A program made the translations under genes and the position numbers. The notes under the pieces were generated by a model. That model saw only the letters and a program-made list of their open reading frames with translations. It made no database searches and was not told the DNA's origin. Positions 22,301 through 32,120 of a DNA stretch of 64,000 nt are shown piece by piece. Numbering within the stretch: the first letter of the stretch is position 1; each line of letters starts with the position of its first letter. Origin of the DNA: Trichostrongylus colubriformis. Its lineage: Eukaryota; Nematoda; Chromadorea; Rhabditida; Trichostrongylidae. The stretch lies in the NCBI GenBank assembly GCA_963978905.1, contig OZ022259.1:14446001-14510000 (forward strand), given 5' to 3'.

Positions 22301-24323
22301 GGCGGCCATACTGTGGGGAAAGCAGTATGGTTTCTAGAGAAGCCCATGTGAACAGTGACAACCCGCAGGCACAGCAGCCGGGTGGCGCGGGGTCCGGAGA
22401 CCCGGAACACGATGCTGTTGCGCTAGCGGTTACGAGGGCAACCGGCCGACGAGCCACAACAGATAGGTTAGCGTGACCATTTGGCCATTCTCAATGAGGT
22501 ACACATCGCTGTATGCGCCTAGAGACGCTGATCTCAAATCTGCTCTCCCAATCTGCGAAAGGATTCAACGAATAAAATTATGAAGGGTTTTGTTAATAAA
22601 AAATGCTGTATTAGATGTAGGCGCCTATAGCGCACGAGCCAGGCGTTTTCGCACACAACCGATGTTGTTTCGTATTTGACAGATCTAAATCTTGAGGAAA
22701 ATTTTTATCCTAATCGAAATTCAGACCCATATTCGGAAGGATCCGTTAATGGTAGCTGTGAAGTAATTGGTATATTTCATGTTTAGCAATAACCGAATTA
22801 TACGTGACAAAGTTACTTGTCGCTGAAATCGAACGTAGAAAGGGCCGAAGAAAAGCATTCTCTCGGGAGGGTCAACATTTTTCTCTTTGCTGAATGTGTT
22901 GCCATCAATTACCAAGGGATCTATCCAAAATTTTGTGAAAATCTCGTTTAGGCTGAAAACTTGCCTTCAGGGGCAATACGATCTCGTAAACACGAAGGCA
23001 ACATTGGTCCTGCGCGAGATGACCTGGCTTGCGCAGTACGGGCGTCTGCACTTATCATGTAATGGGACTGCTCATCCAGAAAAACCTCCATAACCTCGTT
23101 CGCAGAGTCGTACCGCAAATCAGAAAGACAGATTTGAGTTCAGCGCCTCAAGACGCACCTCAGTGAGGATGGCCAAACCTACCTATTCTCCTTCCCATGT
23201 AGACGATTAGGGCCACAAGCAATGGAAGATCAATTCAAGTGAGTCTCATTTGCAGAGATGAATGCTTGTCCTGCTATTCCAATTAGTCAAAAAATGTGAA
23301 TTTTGACTGAACGATATTTTAGACGTACGAACCGGACAGCACTCTTGAAAGTGACTCATTGAGACCAGCGTATAATATAAGCAGGTCTTCAACACCTAAT
23401 ATTTCCAATGCCTCCCTGTGTGGAGTTTGTAATTGTTCAGATTGTTAAATGCAGTGATAAGGGTAATGTGGGTAATGAGAACTCCTGATGTAAGTCACCC
23501 AAATAAAAGCTAAGTTCCCAGAAAGACTATATGTGACAAACTTCCAGATGAAAGAAGCGCCTCTGAGCTTTGGAGGCGGCGCCTTTATTAACTACTGCCG
23601 ACACTTTTATCCCAGTCCGCCCCTTTTGAGAATCGAGGCCGGCAAGAAAACCTTCTTCCTCGGGTTCCTGACGGTTTCATTCTGTTTTTTTATACATTCA
23701 TTATAGTGAGCAACTCCAGTTTCATATTCGTTGATCTTTTCAGATTCGGCCCGAATTATCCCTATCACTTTCTTTAACAAAGACGTCACAAGAAGCGTGC
23801 ATTCATGTATAACGCTACAAACGATGAAGTTGTTTCGTTATTGCTTGTTATGATGTTGAAAGCGTGGTGCCAAATTCCTAGAAAATTTCGGGAAGAGAAC
23901 GGCTCCAGATGGTTATGCTATTCTATGGGAGGTCCACATGAAGTGTGACGGGTTAAGAAAAATCCCTTTTTGGGCATTCGACCACGATGTATTCAGAAAA
24001 ACCAAAAAAACTGTAGTTTGAAACTCGTTCAATGGTACTCGTGGCCATTCGGAAACGGTATGTGTTAACCATTCAGAGCTTCGTTACAGTGTTCAGTAGG
24101 ACCAAAGGGAGCTTGAAACCTTTCTGAACGTCTCACGGAACACTTTTCTGCCGTTCTACTGTTTTTGAACTATAAATGTCTCAATCGACATACCTTCTGC
24201 AGGTAAGTTGGACACAATTTCGACTGCAGCTTGGAATTTCTCTTCGATGTTCGGATCAGTAGCAAAGATACGATCCGAACCTGACTGATTTAAGGCTGTC
24301 GATGCTTCTGGACTTTGCGACAT
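13303..24323 (-). CDS. maa-1: Membrane acyl-CoA-binding protein (ACBD5/MAA-1 type)
   Basis: Eight exons in phase: 24323-24194, 19657-19537, 19473-19365, 17847-17680, 17616-17522, 15025-14920, 14853-14773, 13419-13303; about 308 residues. Residues about 30-115 are an acyl-CoA-binding domain: EKFQAAVEIVSNLPAEG, FYSFYKQATVGPC, then KWDAWNNLG and AAYVHRLLKKI, with the Tyr, Lys and Trp that bind the acyl-CoA. An acidic Ser/Asp-rich linker (SSDDDDAS, SDVDYMDAVDE) follows, like the linker of ACBD5, then a short helical segment. The tail is a single membrane helix (IVILIVWPFVANML) with a basic end. This is the order of C. elegans MAA-1 and human ACBD5, which tether fatty acyl-CoA to ER, endosomal or peroxisomal membranes. 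ATG lies 18 nt behind a TTTTTCAG acceptor, fitting trans-splicing. The first intron is 4.5 kb and contains an LTR-like fragment; a mariner lies in the intron between exons 5 and 6. Confidence 0.9.
13748..13826 (+). repeat. Direct repeat copy 2 (about 78 bp)
   Basis: Near-identical to 12543-12620, in the same orientation. It is followed at 13840-14290 by a longer repeat that also occurs around 45110-45350 and 49590-49770. Confidence 0.85.
13840..14290 (+). repeat. Interspersed repeat (family also at 45110 and 49590)
   Basis: Shares blocks such as AAGTGAGAACTGG, CCGGCTGATTCAG and CTCGATTTTTCG-like runs, plus a terminal CCTTAACGG, with the sequences near 45110-45350 (which ends CTTAACGGTGTCTTT) and 49590-49770 (which ends CTTACGGTGTCTT). 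It lies in the last intron of the MAA-1-like gene. No coding capacity was seen. Confidence 0.6.
15216..16114 (-). mobile_element. Mariner transposon copy, internally deleted (899 bp)
   Basis: Inverted ends starting TTAGGTTGATTCATAATAAA and flanked by TA. On the minus strand the C-terminal part of a mariner transposase is still readable: PYSPHLAPSDFHLF, DGQDFKTRDEVK, FFELQLPAFWSKGI and PWQKVIDKDGVYFK followed by a stop at about 15290. The DFHLF context is where the third catalytic Asp of the DDD triad lies. Full-length mariners are about 1.3 kb, so roughly a third is missing, and the N-terminal half is broken by stops. It sits in the intron between exons 5 and 6 of the MAA-1-like gene, in the same orientation as that gene. 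Confidence 0.88.
16115..17500. repeat. Composite repeat region with a TATA motif
   Basis: Contains a fragment ending with a GCACCGCAGAGTATG motif (about 16300-16330) shared with MITE ends at 37580, a GCGTGGCGCATCC motif shared with 8840 and 8110, a stretch with CCAGTATAAAAGACTGGTCG at about 16690, and GC-rich sequence to about 17340. The TATA-plus-GGTCGCC arrangement resembles the LTR-like piece at 21841. I see no reverse transcriptase or gag motif. It looks like retroelement-derived debris. Confidence 0.4.
20100..20830. repeat. MITE end plus GCGAAATCGC-type short repeats
   Basis: At 20235-20265 one end of the TGTAGCCTTATGTCAAAT family is visible without its partner. From about 20575 to 20815 the sequence is built from short degenerate units such as GCGATTTCGCG, CGCAAAATCGC and CGCAAAATGGC. 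Related units occur near 50145-50200 and 37200-37230. It is non-coding and lies inside intron 1 of the MAA-1-like gene. Confidence 0.55.
21346..21548. mobile_element. MITE, 203 bp, ends GGGTCAAATAAAGTC
   Basis: GGGTCAAATAAAGTCGGGGG at the left pairs with its complement at the right end (21520-21548). Next to both ends are G- or C-runs of variable length. One arm of the same family is found at 58474-58600. Confidence 0.75.
21549..21748 (+). repeat. Interspersed repeat, 200 bp (also 48516-48714)
   Basis: Starts GTAAGTACATCTAGAAACAA and ends near GGTGTCTTTAAA. It is about 90 percent identical by eye to 48516-48714, including the blocks GGCGTCAAATTGGCGAGTTT and CGTCCACACTACGTCTG. The terminal GGTGTCTTTAAA resembles the ends of the repeats near 45340 and 49760, so these may share a 3' end. 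Confidence 0.8.
21771..22476 (+). mobile_element. LTR-like fragment with promoter and short gag-like ORF
   Basis: The segment starts TGTCGCGAAACGCGAC, has a canonical TATAAAAGG at 21841 followed by a CAGTCAGTGCTCA initiator-like site, a GC-rich leader of nearly 500 bp, and an ATG at 22327. The frame is 49 codons and ends at 22476; it begins MVSREAHVNSDN, is Gln/Pro/Gly-rich and ends with a basic patch. This order (TATA, initiator, long leader, start of a gag-like frame) is that of the left end of an LTR retrotransposon cut off soon after the gag start. No right LTR or pol is present. It could be another type of retroelement. It lies in intron 1 of the MAA-1-like gene. Confidence 0.5.
23460..23770 (+). 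repeat. Interspersed repeat copy 1 (also 25560-25890)
   Basis: Shared blocks with 25560-25890, in the same orientation, include GACTATATGTG, a purine-rich AAGCGCCTC/TTAGCGCCTCC stretch, CCGCCCCTTTT, CCTTTTGAGAATC and the TTTCATATCC/CGTTGATC tail. Identity is modest. It is non-coding and lies in intron 1 of the MAA-1-like gene. Confidence 0.55.
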
Positions 24324-24361
24324 TGAGGTGGAGCAAGCGCTGAAAAACAAAATATTATTGT

Positions 24362-24420
24362 AGCCGCGTTCATAGTGTCGCTGCCGGTGTCAGCGCCGGT
24401 TCGAAGGCATGAACGCGGCT
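24362..24420. mobile_element. Tiny fold-back repeat, GCCGCGTTCAT ends
   Basis: About 60 bp with inverted ends AGCCGCGTTCAT and ATGAACGCGGCT. The same end motif bounds the MITEs at 37429-37590 and 43464-43640 and is close to the ends of the 413-bp palindrome at 61539. It lies just upstream of the first exon of the MAA-1-like gene. Confidence 0.6.
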
Positions 24421-27400
24421 TTAGAACGCAGAGGATGGAATGTTAGGCAAGAAGTTAGAAAGGGAAGACGCATAAAATATATAAAATCACAGATTCACCA
24501 ACAGAAATTCAGTGAGCAAGGCAATAAGGGCATAAATATAAACAAGCAATATATAGAAACGACATCACAGAGAAAGCTGCCGGGGATTATGAAAATGATG
24601 GACTTGTGTGGGCTCATCTAAAACCCAATTCTCATTTAAACTAAAAATTCTCTCAATAAATTTTAAGCAATTCTTCAGTAGTGCTGGAGGTAAACCTGTT
24701 CTGTTCTTATCTACTGACACTTTAGTTTCTACCATCTAAGAGGTGCCAAAGAACAATTGCTCGTTCATGACAATCGTCAGTAAAGTTCAGATTTCGAGAT
24801 AGATGCTATACACAAGGCAACCATTTTTAATCGTAGATCATCCTTTACAAGTCGAAGAAAGGCGGTAGCCTTCACGGCACTCAGTACGAATCCATATACC
24901 ATCGTTGAAAAGTTCTGTGATTTTTGTTGAAGCAGCTGTTTGACTCCTCGGTTATAAGCAAGCCCTCACCTTTGAAAGCACGAAAAAGGTTCATTCCCCC
25001 GTGAGTCTACCGTGACACTGAGAATGACAACTTACCGAACTCTGATCTTGTTTCGCTCCGTTTGGTGAGTTTCAAACAACCAAGTCTTTGAGATCGAGTA
25101 TGAAAACCCATCAGACCTCGGTCCATGTATTTTCGCCGGGGTAAGATTTTGCGAAGTGGTGGGGATCGTATTTTTTGAAATTCTTCTCGGCAAATATACT
25201 CGACTCGCGCTGAGAATAATATGTGCACCGTTGAAAAAATTTTGGGTTTGTTGGTCGATAACTAAAAAGGTAGCCAATCGATAATCATAGTTCGTACAAG
25301 GTAGCAGTGGAATGATTTTCGACTGACGACCTTTTTTAGACACAGTCAGACTTGTAGTGACAGTTACGGAGATGTCATGCGCAATTTTTTTCGTATTTAA
25401 AAGGGTCGTATCTGAAAATTTCTTCGGCGCGAGACTCTACCTGAATGAAAACAGTCAATGTATTGTTGGCACAGTGGTGAAAAGTGGGGAGATGAAAGAT
25501 TCTTTTTTGACAGACTTATAGTAGCGTTTAACAGAGCTCTAATGATTTTAAGACAGTGATGGTAATTAAGAGTAATGAAAACTTCTAAAGTGAGTCCCAG
25601 AATGAAGGCAAAGGATCTACGAAGACTATATGTGGAAGAATTTCGAGTGCAATTAGCGCCTCCAATCACTCAGGAAAGGCGTCACTTTTGGCAGCTGTGA
25701 TCATTCTCACCTCAGCCCGCCCCTTTTTAAAGCTACCGTTCCTTTTGAGAATCAACTGTATGGAGAGGATACTTTGTAACCAGGTTTCTGACCATCTCGT
25801 TCATTTTTTCTCACTTTTATATCACCGAGCACCTCTACTTTCATATCCCATAATTTTCTCATACCCAACCCGAACCGCTCCTACCACTGCCTCGACACTT
25901 TTGCGTCGTTTCGGGCCCTGAATGCTGCTCCTCTGAACGGTAAAAATATGAAAATTGTACTACTTGTGAAGCTCAAATACAGTAATCACGAAATGGATAG
26001 TATGACTAATCTAAAAATATATCGATTAATTTAGACGTGAATGACCACAGGTACATAGCTCTTCAGGCTTAGGGGGGCGGGGGTATACAAGCAAGTGATC
26101 TTACAATTAGCAGTTATGGTATCTACTTTTCAGGTTTAAAGATTTATGAAAAGTGATTTGGTGTGTGCATGATTGCAAGAGGTAGCGACGGGTGGTGAGG
26201 TGATAAAGAACAGTAGAAAGGTCGAAGATCTACCATATGAAGCAGGAAACGCATTTCATACTGTACTCCATTCCATCAGATCGATAGCTGCATGATATGT
26301 AACTGAATATGGGTGCGCAGTCAATCAATTATAATTAATAATCAGTACAATATCTGACATTGACCACGGTTGTGAGATCATCATTAAGGCTATTAAATTA
26401 ATAAATGTATGTTCATAAAATAATGAAAGACACGGATCTGTGTGGACCCTCGCTGAGTAATACGAAATTTTAGAAAAATTAGCAAAACTAGCAAATATTT
26501 TATCCACTGGAATCATTAAAACGAAATGGCTGCCCAAAAAAGCATAGAAGGCTTGTCAGCAGTTGGATCAAGATCTGTAGAACACCAAATTGCAAGCGAA
26601 GGTTTTTATCAACGGCAATGTGCCATATAGGCGCTGATAACGGCAAAAATCGATTCGTTGTTTGTAGGGAAGATGAACATTACACCATGTCAACGACCGT
26701 CACTACCATATTGGCCTGTGCCCGCGACACATGTGAACGGTCCACAGGCAGGAAAACAAGGCAACTTGTTTCCCGAGCCTGTACCTCTACTCGACATTCA
26801 TCAACGACGTCTATTGACAGCGCGAAAGTGGCTTTGAGCGGCAGAAGAGGGGATTCGAAAGGCTCAGGCTGAGCTATTCTAAAAGCTCCAGAAGCTGAAA
26901 AGCTATCGAATAATGAAGTTTGAAATGGCTTTGGGTTGCAGGACGGTACCACAGCAGAAACTGCATCCCATATTCCAGGAAATATGAAATCTGTAGTTTC
27001 ACGATAAATAGCTCCATAAAATGAAAAGAACCGTTCTGCGACAACAATCTATTAATAAAACAAAGTGCTATTTAGGTAAAACGCGATAACCAACGAACCA
27101 CATTGGTAACGCAAAATCAATACTAACGAACAAAACTCTATCACCTAGCAGTAATAGTGGCAATCAAAGCTCCAATCAATCTTTGCCTACATCATCTATG
27201 GTACTTAACCCAACGCCATCTATCATGGCTCACGTAGCTAGGTTTAAGGTGCCTCTGCGATGGCCTCCCACACCTCTCACTCCGAATCATCTTACTATGT
27301 AATGGTCTCGACGGACTGGCTGGCGATTCGTTTTTCCGTAATATTCGCAATGGAAACGATCATGATAGTATCACAGTGCGAGTTACAGTAAAGGCGACTT

Positions 27401-28423
27401 GCGCGGCAGTAGTTTCTGCCGTATAAGGAACATTAAGTCAAGTAATTTGCCCTTACTGACACATGTGACTGAGGCGTTAGCTGCTGCTCCGCTGGTGGAA
27501 TCTTGGGTGATTTTGTTGTTTCATTACCGGATTGTCCGAGAACGATATTGAAACGATGCCGGAAACAGTAGAGGGGGGAAGGTGTTTGTTTAGATGCTTC
27601 GCAAATTAAGAGCCTCGAGCCATCTTCAGGCCCCTGAAGAAGACGAGAATATCGAACGTAAGGCCAATAAAAGGTTCCACATCTAGCCTAGTGTTGGCAT
27701 ATAAAAGAAAAACAATCGACAATTCATGCCGAGGTTTCAACAATGGAAGAGAACATTGGAGCGATCATGATAAGGGTTACGGCTGGTTCTGGCTGTGTAC
27801 AAGTTGAAACTGTTTGTTTACGAGGAAATAACTATGGGAAATGTGACATTGTCACTGTAGGCACGATAATGAAAGCTAAAAATAGGAGAAATGACTGTAA
27901 TTTTGCTTCCAAAAAATGTTCAAAGTAATCAATACAAACGCTTTTCCGGCTACATGCAGGCGTTTTTTCGTAACTGCAGCGAGTTATGTGTACATACATC
28001 TTGGTCAGCACCTTTTCATATTCCATTTTGTATTTCTAAAGGAAATGTTTCGTCTCTAACAGCGATATTACGATGTGGAGAGTTCCATCACAGTGCAACA
28101 AACTACTTTTTTCCCGAGGTTCCGCTAGAATCTACAAAAAGGGCCCGTAAAGGTTTCGGTGAGTTCCTCACTTAACAGATCGCCTGATCGTTACCGTAAT
28201 AGTCCCCAAATGTTCACCCAGTTTTGCTACACTTCGACATGATCGATTGTTTTCTTCCAGGCTGAGTAACGCATTGCTTGCGAGAGGAGCTCGGACACGT
28301 GGGAGTGTAGCGGCTTCCAGGGTACATATGTGGCGCAAATGGTAGAGTTGTAAGCACGAAGCGCACCTTCAACAGCACACTGCAACGTTCATCGCATCCT
28401 GGACCTCTGGATTTCCTTCCCAG
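24421..28423. other. Intergenic, repeats and unassigned sequence
   Basis: Holds the second copy of the 23460-type repeat (25560-25890). A minus-strand frame at 26680-26952 reads like protein (KPFQTSLFDSFSASG) but lacks clear splice sites and has no motif I know. Another minus-strand frame at 25032-25343 is similarly unsupported. Nothing is called as a gene. Confidence 0.4.
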
Positions 28424-28733
28424 CTAATCAATTTCAACTTCATGGACACCGACTACTGTCTGCGCCACATCAGTATTCCCAAATACGATACATATAGGAT
28501 GTCTAGAAGGACGCCCTGCTACATACAGTGCCAGCTCATCAGAATCATTTTTTGATGCGTCTGGAAACAGTGAAGGCGGTAAAAACCCTTGCAAACCGAA
28601 GGTTCGCTGTTCACTACAGAGCTTTTGTTGGCGTATATGGGGGTGAAGTATTTTTGTAAAGTCTCTAAAACATTCAGGCAAATATCACAGTCTCCTTTGA
28701 AGTAACTGGAAATTGACAGAACAAATATTGCTC
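28424..28733 (-). pseudogene. Candidate cysteine-rich coding fragment, possibly broken
   Basis: Behind a TTTCCAG acceptor near 28734 one frame reads YFKGDCDICLNVLETLQKYF and continues to an EPSVCK motif. A second frame downstream reads NDSDELALYVAGRPSRHP and CIVFGNTDVAQTVVG, ending HEVEID at a stop at 28424. Joining the two frames in phase would need a 26-nt intron (GTTTTT to TTTCCAG), which is very short, or a frameshift. The Cys-x-x-Cys motif and the later C-x3-G-x-TD-x-A spacing recall saposin-like domains and MANF, but the resemblance is weak. It may be the 3' end of a real gene or a decayed copy. No upstream exon was found. Confidence 0.25.
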
Positions 28734-31063
28734 ACGAGATAGAAAAGCAGCTATTTAGCTCTACAGATGAAACTTCGACTAGTATCACCCTTCTACCGAC
28801 TGTCGAGTTAACTGCTTACACGCACAAAAATTTTGTTTCTGCTCAGTAGTAGCGTGGAACACGACCCAATTTTGTGAAACAGCGACGGGTGTTGGTCTTC
28901 ATATTTGGGCACATATCCCAACAGTTTTAGACTCAGAACAGACCGCCTCATAAGATCCCAAAAAGACGGTCCAGGCTTGCCAGGTGCAACACATGGTGTT
29001 GTGTGATGTAAGACTAGGCAGAAGTTTTTTATCCATAGTGGCTAGAACAGCAAAAATAGTCTCTGTCCATGGCTGCGTTCTCATACGGTTTGTAAAGGAA
29101 TAGACAAAATCGCAGGTTTCAATATCAACTAACCCTATACGAGACAGTTAATAACATGAAGCACATCTAGATTTCTCCATTCCTACATTTCACCAGTTGA
29201 GCTACCGCACCCTACTGCGCGCATCGTGAGCGTCAGTGGGTCGATCGGAATAGGTTTTTTTTTATAAATTTACCAGTATCATTACCAGAACACCCTCCGC
29301 CCATTATGGGTCGGTCTCTGAGTTTACCCCCCCCCCCTCACTCAGGGTACGCTTCGCCCACTACGTCCGGGCCTCTTTCGCGGGTACTCATGACCGACCC
29401 TAGCCCATCCTTTCCTGTTTGGACCACTCTCGAACAGAACAAACAACTTCCGATCCAAAGACCGAACGCTTTAGCGCACGCCCCCACCCCCACAGTGGGC
29501 GGGGCTTAACTTGATCCATATGTGCTCTTTATCCCTTTTCCCATGCCCCTCCCACACCAAACTTGTCACCACCTCCTCATTGTTAGATTAGTTTTCATGT
29601 TATGACTATTTCTTGACATGGATATGGACAGACAGACGAAGCGTTATATATATTTAATAGAATAGAATAGTTTGCATCGCAAACCTTTGATCCGTGTTAT
29701 ATTTATCTGAACAAAAATCAACAACAGTAACAACAAAAACAACAACAAGTGTATATCTATGCAGATTGTAAACGTACAAAATCCTACCTCTGCTAAGGTA
29801 AGGTAAGCGATCCATGGAAAACGCTGTACGCAGCATCAGTTGGGCAATTAATGTGAAGCAATAGTCTAAGTCGAATCAGAAGAGCAACCTATGAAACTCA
29901 TAAGCAGGCACCGTTTAGAAGCTCGGAGGCAAAATTAGCAACAACTAGCATATGTGTATCAGTGAAGAAAAAGTGGAGGAAAATGCAAGTGAAGACGAAC
30001 AGAGCAGGCAGCAAAACCAGGATCACACTTCTACGGTCATCTCAGAAAGGTTGGTGAATTCACAATCAACATTCACAAGGTAAAGAAGAGATCACAGGGT
30101 GACACGATGATGCGAAGTGCTAACCCCACGTCCATCATTGAATTTCAGAGTGGAGATCATTACGGTAGGCCTGCACCTCTTACAGGTATAACCAGCCAGT
30201 TCCAACGGCACATCTCCCATAGGCCAAACCGACACAACCCTTCGATATCACATGAAATGGTGCACTTAGTCAATGACTGAGAAAACATAATGAAAGCTCA
30301 GAAGTGGAGACCCCCCTGAGCACTGACCAGGCAGAAGATGCATTCAGTGCAGAGTCTAGGGATAAATGCAGCTGCACGAGACGACCGATCGCTTTGAAAA
30401 GAGTGGTGGTTTTTCGATGTGGTCCGCAACCGGTCAGACTAGTTCTTAGGACTGGATGATTTATGAACACATAAAATCCGAGGCGTCTTTTTGTCTGATC
30501 ATCTGCCAATGTCCCATCGCAAGGTACTTGAATTTCGGTCGTGTAAGCGAACACCCTTATTTATGAGACGTGTACAGTACGCCTTCTCCTTGTTGTAATT
30601 CGAAAATGGGTAATCTTACCGTATACTCACACCTCGTTCTGTTGAGCAACATCGCATGTACACTGCCCTAAAAACAAGACAAGAAAAGGCATTTACCACG
30701 TTTTTTGGGGATGTGCGCATGAAATGTTAGGGCAATCGGAGAAATCCCAGACACCCCATGCACGCGCACTCTTCTTCTAAGGTGATCGAATGAATCTTCT
30801 AATTCACTACAGTGGCACTAATAGAACAGAACATATGGAGGATAGAAATCACCACAACACAACCAAAAATCGCTCGCTTTTAAGGACCTCGAGTGAACCA
30901 GAATGAAAAAAAAGATAGATTTCTACCTCTGACAACTAACTTCCGTCTCGAGCTCTCTGAAAGCTCTCGAGCTCTTCAACCACTTTTAGGACTTGCACCT
31001 CTGGTCAGCCCAGCAACCACTCACATGGATAATAATTAAACAGAGGCCTTGGTAAAATGGTAA
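28734..31063. other. Intergenic, nothing firmly recognised
   Basis: A 94-codon minus-strand frame at 30270-30554 and a 61-codon one at 28899-29084 look partly protein-like but have no recognisable motif. An acceptor at about 30670 on the minus strand is followed by a short ATG frame (MRCCSTERG) and a GTGAGT donor. This could be the first exon of a gene downstream of POP5, but I could not extend it. The rest is low-complexity sequence, including a CAACAA-type run near 29700-29750. Confidence 0.35.
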
Positions 31064-31756
31064 TTAAGCCGAAGACGATGTAGAAGACTTTGTTTGAGCT
31101 GGCATATCTTCCAGTTTTGCGCTGACATCATTCAGTGCCTTCAGTATAGCGTTCTTCTCGACTGAAACAAACTTTTAGTTTACCAAAACTCCCAGAAGTA
31201 TAATGCTGAGCTAGTCACCTCCAGTTGTAGCGGTTTTTAGCATACAGTACATTTCGTTTCTCCTGTACTTTATGAGGAACTTTTCGCACGCTCGGATGCT
31301 TCGACCTGTAGTAGCTCGTTAGTTCCGCATGAAAACTATTTTCGATTCAAAATCTAATTTTTAAAGACTGACCGACGAAAAGAGATCGCAGCACAACTTC
31401 ATTCCCTCGTATGTTAGTTATAAATGGCAATACACTAGTAACAAACTTTTCACTTGTGGATTCAACACGAATCAGCGTTACATCGCCATCGACAACTTTA
31501 ACCTGAGGCAGATGTATTTCCCAAAAACGTCAAGAGAAGCAACTTTTTCACGATACGAGCAATGCCAACCGATGTCCTCGAAGACCTATTAACATACCGC
31601 TAGTCCTGATCGGCAAATTGCAAATCCGTAATCTCCATGGAATTCTCCTACATTTTCGGCGATTACGGAGAATAGCATTGATGGGGACAACGACAGCTTT
31701 TCGTCGGACACACTGTGAATTTCCAGAAGAATGTAACGGCTCTTGAATTTCACCAT
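31064..31756 (-). CDS. popl-5: RNase P/MRP protein subunit POP5
   Basis: Four exons in phase: 31756-31598, 31502-31373, 31305-31219, 31161-31064; 157 residues, close to the 163 of human POP5. The N-terminus MVKFKSRYILLEI is the family hallmark. Next come the helix and strand pattern with VGEFHGDYGFA, a central VTLIRV strand, LPFITNIRGNEVVLRSLFVG, and RSIRACEKFLIKYRR, matching the conserved Arg-Thr-Cys-x-Lys-Phe-Leu motif of POP5. The tail is acidic/serine-rich and variable. POP5 helps shape the RNA core of RNase P (5' processing of tRNA) and RNase MRP (rRNA processing) in the nucleus and nucleolus. The start codon lies four bases behind a TTTTTTGTAG acceptor, as in trans-spliced genes. It follows the NARS2-type gene on the same strand after 364 bp, so both could be one operon. 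Confidence 0.93.
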
Positions 31757-32120
31757 CGATCTACAAAAAACAAAGCACATAGAAAAAACATAGTACACAT
31801 ATTTTGGAACGTGAACTAATGCGGTGAGAAATGATAAAAAGATGATTCTTCCAATGAGAACATGGAGGTCTATAAAGACAGAGGAAACGGAGTATAATAA
31901 ACTCTTTATAATGTTCTGAAGAAGTAACAGCATCAACAAACATGAAACTCAGCACATCTGACAAAACACAGATAAGAATATATTGCTATTTCGCTAAGAA
32001 ATAATGATAAATGACCTAACATCTACAGTATCTCGCTAAGAAATAATGATAAAAAAATGATAAATGATCTAACATCTACAAGATCAATCATCTACATGTA
32101 TTCCAGTTAGAAGACTTAGC

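Noticed and set aside
31589..31939. POP5 frame extended upstream to a longer start
   Set aside because: The family begins exactly at MVKFKSRY, and the acceptor four bases before this ATG marks the natural start. The upstream part is intergenic.
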